64,000 nucleotides of DNA from Streptomyces sp. B1I3. Lineage in GTDB: Bacteria; Actinomycetota; Actinomycetes; Streptomycetales; Streptomycetaceae. Position 1 is the first letter of the stretch, and the number at the start of each line of letters is the position of its first letter. The notes beneath the pieces were generated by a model that ran no database searches, was not told where the DNA came from, and was given only the letters and a program-made list of their open reading frames with translations. The stretch spans positions 1,116,001 through 1,180,000 of the forward strand of contig NZ_JAUSYD010000001.1 of assembly GCF_030816615.1 (NCBI RefSeq), read 5' to 3'. Shown in pieces: positions 17,447 to 25,054 of the stretch. Position numbers and translations under genes: made by a program.

Positions 17447-19282
17447 ATGATCCCTGCCAGACCCTCCCGCACGCCCGCACCGGCCCCCTTCGCCTCCCGG
17501 CCCCGGCTGAGCCGGGTCGCCGCGCTCGCCGCCGGCGCGACGCTCGGCCTCGGCGCACTCGCCGTCCCCCTGACCGCCACCGGCCCTGCCGGAGCGGACG
17601 CCACCGAAGCGGTCGCACTCGTCGCGGACACCGTGGCGCCCGCGGTCACGCTGGGCACGACGTCCGTGAAGGCGGGCGGTGAGGTGACGTTCCAGGTGTC
17701 GGGCTTCCCCGCCGGAACGAAACTGGCCGTCAAGTTCGACGACACGACGGTCCTCCTGCGGGACCTGCCGATCGGCGACGACGGCAGCGCGTCGGGGCGG
17801 GTGACCGTCCCGGCCGACGCGGCCCCCGGCGGCGAACACTGGCTGCGGTTCCTGGCACCGCAGACGAGCGTCCGCAGCGAGAACCTGTCGGTGACGGGCA
17901 CCACTTCCACTCCCGGCCCGACCCCGGCGCCCACCGCGAAGCCGACTCCCACACCGACACCCACGGCCACCGCTCCGGCCGCCACACCGAAGGTGCGGCT
18001 GGCCGGATCCGAGGTCGCAGCCGGCGGAAAGGTCACCTTCGCCCTGTCCGGATTCACCAGGGGCCAGAGCGTCACGGTCAAACTGGACGACACCGGCATC
18101 ATCGGGCAGTGGCCCTCCGCCGTGAAGGCCGACGGCACCCTCACCGCAACGGTCACCGTACCCAAGTCGACTGCCGCGGGCGCGCATTGGCTGCGCTTCC
18201 TGGCGCCCGCCCCGTCGACGAGCCTGAAGGCGGACATCTCGGTGACACCCTCCGGCACGGGCGGCGGTGACACCGGCCCCTCCGCCGGAGGCACCTCCGG
18301 CGGAGGGGACACCTCCGGCAGTGGCGGCTCCTCCGGCACGGGCGGGTCCGGCACGGGCGGGTCCAGCACAGGTTCCTCCGGCACGGGCGGGTCCGGCACG
18401 GGCGGGTCCGGGAGCGGCACCGGCGCCGCCTCGGCCACGATCACGGCGGGCTCGCAGGTCGCCGCCGGCGGCAGGGTCTCCTTCCGGGTGACCGGATTCC
18501 CGGCAGGGCAGCAGCTCACCGTGAAGCTCGACGACTCGAAGATCATCGGGCAGTGGCCGGGCATCGGCGCGGACGGGTCGTTCTCGGGCAGCGTGACCGT
18601 ACCCGCGGACGCCACCGCAGGAGCCCACTGGCTGCGCTTCCTCGCCCCCAACCCTTCGACGAGCCTCAGAGCCGACTTCACGGTCACCACGGGTGCGGCG
18701 GCCGACGCCGGGGCAACCACGGGCGGGAGGGCAACCGGCGGCTCCGACGCGCCGGTCCCCGCGGCCTCCGGCGCGCCTGCCGCCGCGTCCAACTCGCGGG
18801 GCGCCAAGGCCGAGGTGACGGCCGACCAGGTACAGGCGGGCGGGAAGATCCACTTCAAGGTGACCAAGTTCCCGGCCGGACGGACCGTCACCGTCAAGTT
18901 CGACGACGAGGAGATCCTCGGCCAGTGGAAGGCCGACGCCGCCGGCGCGTACGAGGGTGACGTGACCATACCGGCCGAGACCCAGGCCGGGGCCCACTGG
19001 CTACGCTTCCTCGCGCCCAACCCCTCCACCACGCTCAAGGTCGGCATCACGGTCAGCGCGCCCGGCACGGCGGCCGTGGTGGACGGCGCACAGGCAGCCG
19101 CCTCCACCGCGCCACGGATCGCCACCGACACCACCGCCACGGCCGCCTCCGTGAGCAGTCCGGTCTCGTACGCGACCATCGGCTGGTCGGCGGCAGCCGC
19201 AGCGGTGGGCGGAGCAGCCGGGGCGGCGGGGACCACCCTGTTCGCCGTCCGCCGCCGGACGGGCCCGGCCGCACAGGCCTGA
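17447..19282 (+). CDS. Iron-regulated cell-surface protein with four Ig-like repeats and C-terminal membrane anchor
   Basis: A 611-residue exported protein of unknown function. Residues 1-50 are a long signal peptide. Four related domains of about 85 residues follow at about 67-150, 182-267, 329-414 and 455-537. Each has the pattern VxAGGxVxFxVxGFPxGxxxxVKxDD, (I/L)GQW, VTVP and a near-invariant (G/A)HWLRFLAP; repeat 1 is the most divergent and lacks GQW. Linkers are Pro/Thr-rich and Gly/Ser-rich. One hydrophobic helix (about 576-601) followed by RRR anchors the C-terminus; there is no LPXTG. AGGAG precedes the ATG. Its iron box and place next to fes suggest a role in capturing or passing the siderophore or another iron source across the wall. 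I know no characterised homologue. Confidence 0.85.
   Translation: MIPARPSRTPAPAPFASRPRLSRVAALAAGATLGLGALAVPLTATGPAGADATEAVALVADTVAPAVTLGTTSVKAGGEVTFQVSGFPAGTKLAVKFDDTTVLLRDLPIGDDGSASGRVTVPADAAPGGEHWLRFLAPQTSVRSENLSVTGTTSTPGPTPAPTAKPTPTPTPTATAPAATPKVRLAGSEVAAGGKVTFALSGFTRGQSVTVKLDDTGIIGQWPSAVKADGTLTATVTVPKSTAAGAHWLRFLAPAPSTSLKADISVTPSGTGGGDTGPSAGGTSGGGDTSGSGGSSGTGGSGTGGSSTGSSGTGGSGTGGSGSGTGAASATITAGSQVAAGGRVSFRVTGFPAGQQLTVKLDDSKIIGQWPGIGADGSFSGSVTVPADATAGAHWLRFLAPNPSTSLRADFTVTTGAAADAGATTGGRATGGSDAPVPAASGAPAAASNSRGAKAEVTADQVQAGGKIHFKVTKFPAGRTVTVKFDDEEILGQWKADAAGAYEGDVTIPAETQAGAHWLRFLAPNPSTTLKVGITVSAPGTAAVVDGAQAAASTAPRIATDTTATAASVSSPVSYATIGWSAAAAAVGGAAGAAGTTLFAVRRRTGPAAQA
18335..18409 (+). repeat. 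15-bp tandem repeats in the Gly/Ser linker
   Basis: GGCACGGGCGGGTCC occurs four times (18,335-18,364 as two copies and 18,380-18,409 as two copies), encoding GTGGS units. Exact copies suggest the linker length can change by slippage. Confidence 0.85.
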
Positions 19283-19348
19283 CATACGCCGACCGCGCAC
19301 CCTCACAGGGAAGTTGTCGCTCAGGTCACACACCTGAGGGTGCGTTAC

Positions 19349-19367
19349 TTAGGTTAGCCTAAGCTAA
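19349..19367. promoter_or_regulatory. Iron box upstream of the beta-propeller protein
   Basis: TTAGGTTAGCCTAAGCTAA matches the consensus at 18 of 19 positions, the best in the window. It is 54 bp before the ATG at 19,421. Confidence 0.9.
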
Positions 19368-19420
19368 GTTCTAAGCATCGCGAATCCTCCGTAGCCAGCT
19401 GTCAGGGAGTTGACCCCAGC

Positions 19421-20476
19421 ATGACCCCGTCCGTCCGCAGAAGCCCTCGCACAGTCATCCGCGCCGCCGTCGCCGTCGCGATCGCCGCAGGTACCACCGC
19501 CGCACTGACGGGTACCGCCGCCGCGCACACCGGCGGCGACGCCGTCACGGTCGCGCCGTTGGTCAAGGGCCTCTACCAGTCCTCGTACTCCGAGCGGAAC
19601 AACGTCCTGTGGGTGTCCTCCGCCGTGGGCAGGCCGCCGGTGGTGAGCTCCAGCCTCCTCAAGGTCGACCCGAGGACCTTCGAGGTGGAGCAGACCATCA
19701 CTCCGCCGGTCACCGACGCCGCCACGGGCGCGCTCGAGGCCGTCTACGGTGTCGCCGTCGACGACGAGCACAACACGGTCTGGACGACGAACACCCGCAA
19801 CAACACCGTCGCGGTCTACAGCCAGCGCTCCGGCAAGCACCTGGCCACCCTGCCGAACGTGAACCACGCCCGCGAGATCGTCGTCGACGAGCGTCACGAC
19901 ACCGTGTGGACGAGCGCCTTCACGGACGGCTCCCTCGTCGCCTTCGACTCGAAGACCCTCAAGGAGAAGAAGCGCGTCACCGTCGCCGGCTCGGGCCCGA
20001 CCGGCCTGGTGGTGAACGAGAGGACCGGCACGGCCTACGCCGCCGACCTCAACGGCGATCAGGTCATCGAGGTCACCACCCGGTCCGCAGCACCTCGGCT
20101 CGTCCCCGCCGGTGACGGCCCGATCTCGATCGCACTGTCCAGGAACGGCCGCACCGCGTACACCGCCAACCAGACCAGCGGTGACGTCTCGGTGATCGAC
20201 CTGAGGAAGGGCCTGGTCACCAAGTCCGTCGCGACGGGTGCGGGCGCCCTGTCCGTCGCCCAGGACGACCGCACGGGCAACATCGTGGTCGTCAACCGCA
20301 CCGCGGCCGACGTGACGGTGGTCGACCCCAAGAAGGGCAAGATCGTCCGGACCGTGACCACCGGCGCCGGCCCCAACCACGTGACGGTCGCCAACGGCAC
20401 CGCCTACGTCGTCGACAAGTCCGGAGCCGGCCTCGACGGCGCCGACCAGCTCCACAGCTTCCGCATCACGCGCTGA
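19421..20476 (+). CDS. Secreted YVTN/YncE-like seven-bladed beta-propeller protein
   Basis: A 351-residue exported protein. The signal peptide ends about residue 35 (GTAAAHTGG). Beta-propeller blades with the repeating pattern GxAVDxxxxTVWTTNxxNNTVAVY, AREIVVDERHDTVWTSAFTDGSLVAFD, GPISIALSRNGRTAYTANQTSGDVSVID and GPNHVTVANGTAYVVDKSG follow to the end. There are no transmembrane helices after the signal. AGGGAG lies before the ATG. Control by the strongest iron box suggests a function in iron starvation alongside the siderophore; E. coli yncE is also Fur-regulated (recalled). The ligand is unknown. Confidence 0.85.
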   Translation: MTPSVRRSPRTVIRAAVAVAIAAGTTAALTGTAAAHTGGDAVTVAPLVKGLYQSSYSERNNVLWVSSAVGRPPVVSSSLLKVDPRTFEVEQTITPPVTDAATGALEAVYGVAVDDEHNTVWTTNTRNNTVAVYSQRSGKHLATLPNVNHAREIVVDERHDTVWTSAFTDGSLVAFDSKTLKEKKRVTVAGSGPTGLVVNERTGTAYAADLNGDQVIEVTTRSAAPRLVPAGDGPISIALSRNGRTAYTANQTSGDVSVIDLRKGLVTKSVATGAGALSVAQDDRTGNIVVVNRTAADVTVVDPKKGKIVRTVTTGAGPNHVTVANGTAYVVDKSGAGLDGADQLHSFRITR

Positions 20477-20545
20477 TCCTGGGCCGCTCCCCCAGCCCGA
20501 GTGCCGGGCCCGCCGCCCTGAGCGGCGCGGGCCCCGCACCCCCTT

Positions 20546-20574
20546 CGCCCCCGGCCGACTCCCGGCCGGGGGCG
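20546..20574. terminator. Hairpin terminator after the beta-propeller gene
   Basis: Perfect 12-bp stem CGCCCCCGGCCG with a 5-nt loop. A second, bulged hairpin of similar strength (20,506-20,534) lies just before it. Together they close the iron-regulated block. Confidence 0.8.
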
Positions 20575-20616
20575 TTCGACGTCCCGGGCCCCCGACAGAG
20601 CCGGGCACCCGCGCGG

Positions 20617-20654
20617 CCCGACACCCGCAAGGCCCGCCCGACACCCGCAAGGCC
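20617..20654. repeat. Direct repeat, two copies with 20-bp period
   Basis: CCCGACACCCGCAAGGCC occurs at 20,617-20,634 and 20,637-20,654. It lies in the otherwise featureless end of the iron block. Confidence 0.8.
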
Positions 20655-20702
20655 GGGCGCGGCGGGGCCGACAGCGCCGCCGAGCCTGACACCCATAACG
20701 TC

Positions 20703-20742
20703 GTCAAAATCGTTGACAATATTGTTTCCCTGGATTTAGGTT
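20703..20742 (+). promoter_or_regulatory. Promoter and operator of the right-hand catabolic operon
   Basis: GTCAA (20,703), 5 bp, TTGAC (20,713) forms an inverted repeat whose right arm is also the -35 box TTGACA. An 18-bp spacer leads to TAGGTT (20,737-20,742) as the -10. The stretch CGTCG, then AAATNGTTGACAATAT, is nearly the same as the reverse complement of the site at 1096-1116. Confidence 0.65.
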
Positions 20743-20769
20743 CAACAAGCACTCACCAGGGAGGGCGCG

Positions 20770-21195
20770 ATGGGGAACGATCCCCGCCCAGGCATCGGGG
20801 AGCGGGCCGGACAGCACGTGCTCGTGCGGCTCGGGCAGGGCATCCTGCGCGGCGACATGGCGCCGGCTCGACGACTGGTGGAGAAGGCCGCCGAAGTGGC
20901 GGTCCGGGCCCGTCTGCGCGGTGTGATCGACGCACTGCGCGACGACGGGCACATGGGGGCGGGCGCACGCCCGCCCGTCGAGAGGATTCCCGCCGATGAG
21001 GGAGATGGCATGAGCGGCGCGACCGTCACCGAGCCGCCGAAGGCGAAAGCGAAGGGTGTCGCGGCGCCCGCCGGCTGCCGCGTGGTCTCCGGCCACGGGT
21101 CCACGCGGCGCACCGGCCCCCGCGAGCCCTTCGTCCGTCCCGGCGCCACGGGCCGGGCGCGCGAGGAGCACACCCGCGACGGGGCCGAGTCGTGA
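20770..21195 (+). CDS. Degenerate GntR-like ORF, probably decayed regulator
   Basis: A 141-residue frame. Residues 18-75 align with the winged helix of the GntR protein at 328-996 (for example GILRGDMAPARRLVEKAAEVA against ALAAGDMVPGQRLVEQELSEVY, and LRGVIDALRDDG against VREALQDLAAEG), but the recognition helix is shortened by about three residues and the wing is lost. After residue 80 the sequence is Ala/Gly/Arg-rich without an FCD domain. The stop overlaps the GTG of the tautomerase gene (GTGA), so translation may still matter for coupling. It is probably a remnant rather than an active DNA-binding protein. Confidence 0.55.
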   Translation: MGNDPRPGIGERAGQHVLVRLGQGILRGDMAPARRLVEKAAEVAVRARLRGVIDALRDDGHMGAGARPPVERIPADEGDGMSGATVTEPPKAKAKGVAAPAGCRVVSGHGSTRRTGPREPFVRPGATGRAREEHTRDGAES

Positions 21196-22265
21196 CCGGC
21201 CCCCTCGACGGGGTGCGTTGCATGCTCATGCGCGGCGGCACCTCCAAGGGCGGTTACTTCCTCGCCGAGGACCTGCCCGCGGACTCCGCCGTCCGTGACG
21301 GGCTGCTGCTCCGCGTCATGGGCAGCCCCGATCCGCGGCAGATCGACGGCCTGGGCGGTGGGCACCCGCTGACCAGCAAGGTCGCGGTCGTCTCCCCGTC
21401 CGGCCACCCGGATGCCGATGTCGACTACCTCTTCCTGCAAGTGGGCGTGGACACAGCAGAAGTGGCGAGCCGTCAGAACTGCGGCAACATACTCGCCGGG
21501 GTCGGCCCCTTCGCGGTCGAGCGGGGCCTGGTCCCGGCCGGTGACGGCGAGACCTCGGTACGGATCCGGATGGTGAACAGCGGGGACTTCGCCACCGCGA
21601 CCTTCCCGACGCCGGACGGTCGCGTCTCGCACACGGGACCGGCGGAGATATCCGGGGTGCCGGGTGCGGCCGCCCCCGTGGTGATCGAGTTCCTGCCCGG
21701 CAACAGCCCTCTGCTCCCCAGCGGCCGCGCCCGTGACACCGCGGCCGGGGTGGAGGTGACCTGCGTGGACAACGGCATGCCGACCGTGCTGGTCGCCGCG
21801 TCCGCCCTCGGGGTCACCGGTGACGAGGACCCGAAGGAACTGGAGGCGGACCGGGCCCTGGCCGAACGTGTCCGGGAGATCCGCCTCGTGGCCGGCGAAC
21901 TGATGGGCCTGGGAGACGTCTCGGACACCACGGTGCCGAAGGTGAGCCTGCTGGCCCCTCCCCGGCACGGCGGGTCCGTGGCGACGCGCACGTTCATCCC
22001 GGTGCGCTGCCACACGTCCATCGGCGTGCTGGGCGCCGCCGGCGTCGCCGCCGGTCTGCGCATCGTGGGCGGCGTCGGCGAGGAGGTCGCACGGCTGCCC
22101 GCCCACGGGGACCGGCTGCGCATCGAGCATCCCACCGGGTTCCTCGACATCGAGTCGAGCATCGATCCGGGCACGGCGGGCGGCCTCCCGACGGCGCGCC
22201 GCACCGCCGTCGTACGCACGGCCCGAAAGATCTTCGACGGCACCGTCTTCCCACGCCCCAACTGA
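21192..22265 (+). CDS. galD: PrpF-family isomerase, likely 4-oxalomesaconate tautomerase
   Basis: A 357-residue two-domain enzyme of the PrpF/AcnD-accessory family. Motifs are RCMLMRGGTSKGGYFLAEDLP at the N-terminus, GLGGGHPLTSKVAVV, the catalytic-Cys segment ASRQNCGNILAGVGPFA, NSGDFATATF, VTCVDNGMPTVLV and a second conserved region ending TARKIFDGTVFPR. In Pseudomonas, GalD interconverts keto and enol 4-oxalomesaconate before the hydratase. The ligJ and ligK genes at 1.2-2.9 kb supply the next two steps, which is why this role is preferred over methylaconitate isomerase. GTG 21192 overlaps the preceding frame. Confidence 0.82.
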   Translation: MTGPLDGVRCMLMRGGTSKGGYFLAEDLPADSAVRDGLLLRVMGSPDPRQIDGLGGGHPLTSKVAVVSPSGHPDADVDYLFLQVGVDTAEVASRQNCGNILAGVGPFAVERGLVPAGDGETSVRIRMVNSGDFATATFPTPDGRVSHTGPAEISGVPGAAAPVVIEFLPGNSPLLPSGRARDTAAGVEVTCVDNGMPTVLVAASALGVTGDEDPKELEADRALAERVREIRLVAGELMGLGDVSDTTVPKVSLLAPPRHGGSVATRTFIPVRCHTSIGVLGAAGVAAGLRIVGGVGEEVARLPAHGDRLRIEHPTGFLDIESSIDPGTAGGLPTARRTAVVRTARKIFDGTVFPRPN

Positions 22266-22314
22266 CTCCTAACCCCTGTCCCCGCACCCGCACCCGCACT
22301 TCAAGGAATCGCAG

Positions 22315-23265
22315 ATGACCCCGCCCCTCGGCGACATCGCCCACCTCGGCCACGTAGAACTGCTGACCCCGGACCTGGACGCCAGTGTCCGCTTCTTCAC
22401 CGACTACCTCGGACTGACCGAGAACGGCCGCTCCGGTGACTCCGTGTACCTGCGGACCTGGGACGACTACGAGCACCACAGCCTGAAGCTCACCGCCCAC
22501 ACCACACCGGGCATCCGCCGTACGGCTCTGCGCACCTCCGGCGAGGAAGCGCTCCGCCGCCGGGTCGAGGCACTCGAGAAGGCCGGCCGCCCGGGCCGCT
22601 GGGTCGAGGACGAACCGGGCATCGGCCCGCTGTACGTCACCACCGACCCCGACGGCCACGAACTCGCGCTGTACTGGGAGACCGAGTGGTACGAGGCCCC
22701 CGAGGAACTGCGGCCCGGCCTCAAGAACCAGCCGCAGGCGAAGCCCGGCCACGGGGTGGGCGTGCGCCGCCTTGACCACGTCAACTTCCTGGGCGCCGAC
22801 GTGGCGGCCGACGGCGACTTCCTCCGTGAGGTCCTCGGCGCCCGCCCCACGGAGCAGATCCGGCTCGACAGCGGCAGGATCGCCGCACAGTGGCTGACGT
22901 TCACCGACAAGTCCTACGACATCGTCTACACCGAGGACTGGACGGGCTCCAGCGGCAGGCTGCACCACATCGCCTTCGCCGCCGACACGCGCGAGGACAT
23001 CCTGCGCGCGGCCGACCTCGCCCTCGACACAGGCGTGTTCATCGAGACCGGTCCGCACAAGCACGCCATCCAGCAGACGTTCTTCCTCTACGTCTACGAG
23101 CCGGGCGGCAACCGCATCGAGTTGTGCAACCCGCTCACCCGCCTCGTGCTCGCTCCCGACTGGCCCCTGATCACCTGGACCGAGGCGGAACGCGCCAAGG
23201 GCCAGGCATGGGGTCTGCAGACCATCGAGTCGTTCCACACCCACGGGACACCGCCCGTCGCCTGA
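22315..23265 (+). CDS. Type I (VOC-fold) extradiol ring-cleavage dioxygenase
   Basis: A 316-residue two-domain catechol 2,3-dioxygenase-like enzyme. Predicted Fe(II) ligands are His155 (RRLDHVNFLG), His217 or 218 (GRLHHIAFAAD) and Glu269 (GGNRIELCNP). The acid-base His and Tyr lie in the segment TGPHKHAIQQTFFLYVYEPG (His248 or 250, Tyr259 or 261), resembling the extradiol signature. It would open a catecholic ring and is the only ring-cleaving enzyme in the window. Substrate is inferred only: hydratase, tautomerase and aldolase are present but no semialdehyde dehydrogenase or lactone hydrolase, which fits a gallate-like substrate giving 4-oxalomesaconate directly. AAGGA precedes the ATG. Confidence 0.88.
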   Translation: MTPPLGDIAHLGHVELLTPDLDASVRFFTDYLGLTENGRSGDSVYLRTWDDYEHHSLKLTAHTTPGIRRTALRTSGEEALRRRVEALEKAGRPGRWVEDEPGIGPLYVTTDPDGHELALYWETEWYEAPEELRPGLKNQPQAKPGHGVGVRRLDHVNFLGADVAADGDFLREVLGARPTEQIRLDSGRIAAQWLTFTDKSYDIVYTEDWTGSSGRLHHIAFAADTREDILRAADLALDTGVFIETGPHKHAIQQTFFLYVYEPGGNRIELCNPLTRLVLAPDWPLITWTEAERAKGQAWGLQTIESFHTHGTPPVA

Positions 23266-23334
23266 CGTCCCGCACTGCTCCTCCGGCCCCGGTCCGGCCC
23301 TGCGCCGAACCGGGGCCAAATTGTTTCTTAGATT

Positions 23335-23376
23335 GTCAACAAAAACGTTGACATGCTGTTCGGGTGTTTCTACCGT
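23335..23376 (+). promoter_or_regulatory. Operator and promoter of the aromatic-acid transporter gene
   Basis: GTCAAC, 6 bp, GTTGAC (23,335-23,352) is a perfect inverted repeat. Its right arm overlaps the -35 TTGACA (23,348-23,353), followed by 17 bp and the -10 TACCGT (23,371-23,376). It is the third copy of the motif found at 1096 and 20,703. Confidence 0.65.
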
Positions 23377-23500
23377 CAAGGCCACCATCGCGAGCATCCG
23401 TCTCGCCTCGTGTCGGGCCGGCGGATCGAGCCGCGCCGACCACCCGCCCTTCTTCGCACCGATCTCCAGGGACCCTCCTCCCGGACGAGAGGAAACAACG

Positions 23501-24832
23501 ATGTCCTCCTCGCTCGCCCCGGCCGCCCGCGGCAGCAGAATGGCCATGCTGGTCATCGCTCTGTGCTGGCTCGTCGTGCTCTTCGACGGCCTCGACATGT
23601 TCATCTACGGCTCCGTGCTGCCCCACATGCTGGAGGAGCACGCTCTCGGCCTCGAGCCGGGCACGGCCGGTGACCTCGGCAGCTATGCCACCTTCGGCAT
23701 GCTGATCGGCGCCCTGTCCTCGGGCACGCTCACCGACCTCATCGGGCGCAAGAAGATGATCATGGCCTGCACCGCGTTGTTCTCGCTGGCTTCGGCCCTC
23801 TGCGCGGCGGCCCCCACGGTCGCGGTCTTCGGGCTCGGCCGGACCCTCGCCGGGCTCGGCCTCGGAGGCCTGCTGCCCACCGCGATCACCATGGTCTCCG
23901 ACTACGCCCCGCGCGGCCGCGGCGCCTTCGTCATCGGCGCGCTGATGACCGCCCACCACGCCGGTGGCATCCTCTCCGCCTACGTGGCCCTGTGGATCGT
24001 GGAGCCCCTCGGCTGGCGTGCGGCCTTCTGGGTCTGCGTGATACCGCTGGTCATCGCGGTTCCGCTGGTCGCCCGGCTCATGCCGGAGTCACTGAGCTTC
24101 CTGATCGCGAAGGGTCGGACCGCCGAGGCGCGCGAGCTCGCCGACCGCTACGCCGTCGAACTCCCCGCCCCCGCGAAGAACCGCCCCGCGGCAGGCGAGC
24201 GCTGGAGCGCCCTCGCCCAGCTCTTCCGGGGCGGCGAGTGGATCCAGACCGCGATGTTCTGGCTGGCCTCCTTCGGCGGCCTGCTGCTCGTGTACGGCGT
24301 CGCGACCTGGCTCCCCACCATGATGCGCGGCCAGGGGTACGAGCTCGGCTCCTCCCTGCACTTCGTCGTCGTCTTCAACCTCGGCGGCATCGTGGGCATG
24401 CTCGTCGCCGGCCGTTGCGCCGACCGCTTCGGCGCGCCACGCATCTCGGCGATCTGGTTCCTCCTGACCGCCGTCGGCGTCTACCTGCTGAGCGTCCACA
24501 TGCCGCTCGCACTGACCTTCACGGTGATCTTCTTCACCGGTCTGTTCCTCAACAGCGCCCAGACGATGATCTACGCGACGGTGGCCGGCTACTCCACCTC
24601 CGGGAACCGCGCCACGGCCGTGGGCTGGACCTCCGGCATGGGCCGCTTCGGCGCCGTGTTCGGTCCCTGGCTCGGCGGTCAGCTGCTCGCCGGCGGAGCG
24701 GCTGACTGGGGCTTCACCGCGTTCGCCCTCTCCGCACTGTTCTCCACGGTCTTCATCACCCTGGCCGGCCTGCGCATGTCCCGCCGGACCCCGGGTCCGG
24801 CCACCGTGCCCCCTCTGACCGCCACCGGCTGA
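23501..24832 (+). CDS. Aromatic acid:H+ symporter (MFS, AAHS family)
   Basis: A 443-residue carrier with 12 predicted membrane helices. The first helix has LVVLFDGLDMFIYGSVLP, matching the FDGxDxxxYG motif of PcaK/GalT-type aromatic-acid symporters. The helix 2-3 loop carries GTLTDLIGRKKM (G-x-x-x-D-x-x-G-R-K/R). A repeat of the loop motif (GRCADRFGAPR) lies in the second half. GAGAGG precedes the ATG. It has its own promoter with the shared operator, so it is probably co-induced with the ring-cleavage genes and imports their substrate. Confidence 0.88.
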   Translation: MSSSLAPAARGSRMAMLVIALCWLVVLFDGLDMFIYGSVLPHMLEEHALGLEPGTAGDLGSYATFGMLIGALSSGTLTDLIGRKKMIMACTALFSLASALCAAAPTVAVFGLGRTLAGLGLGGLLPTAITMVSDYAPRGRGAFVIGALMTAHHAGGILSAYVALWIVEPLGWRAAFWVCVIPLVIAVPLVARLMPESLSFLIAKGRTAEARELADRYAVELPAPAKNRPAAGERWSALAQLFRGGEWIQTAMFWLASFGGLLLVYGVATWLPTMMRGQGYELGSSLHFVVVFNLGGIVGMLVAGRCADRFGAPRISAIWFLLTAVGVYLLSVHMPLALTFTVIFFTGLFLNSAQTMIYATVAGYSTSGNRATAVGWTSGMGRFGAVFGPWLGGQLLAGGAADWGFTAFALSALFSTVFITLAGLRMSRRTPGPATVPPLTATG

Positions 24833-25054
24833 CCGGCCCCGTCCCGCCGACCCGCGTGGACTGCTCCAGCGCCCCCTCCCGCCCGGTGGGCACCGCCGTG
24901 GCCGGTCCCCTGGAGCAGTCGGCGCTGGTGCCACCGCGCGTGCCGGGCACACACGGACGACGCGAACAGAACGGGTCCACCCGCCTCTCGCGCGAACAGG
25001 GCGTGGCCTGCCGGCAGGACCCGCGAGCAGGGCGGGCCCGCCGGCAGGACCCGC

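Noticed and set aside
21192..22265. 2-methylaconitate isomerase of the propionate pathway
   Set aside because: No prpC/acnD/prpB genes nearby. The ligJ and ligK genes and shared operator fit the tautomerase role better.
24833..25054. Possible small gene between the MFS and LuxR genes
   Set aside because: No SD-start pair and no codon-position bias; only short GC-rich repeats are seen.
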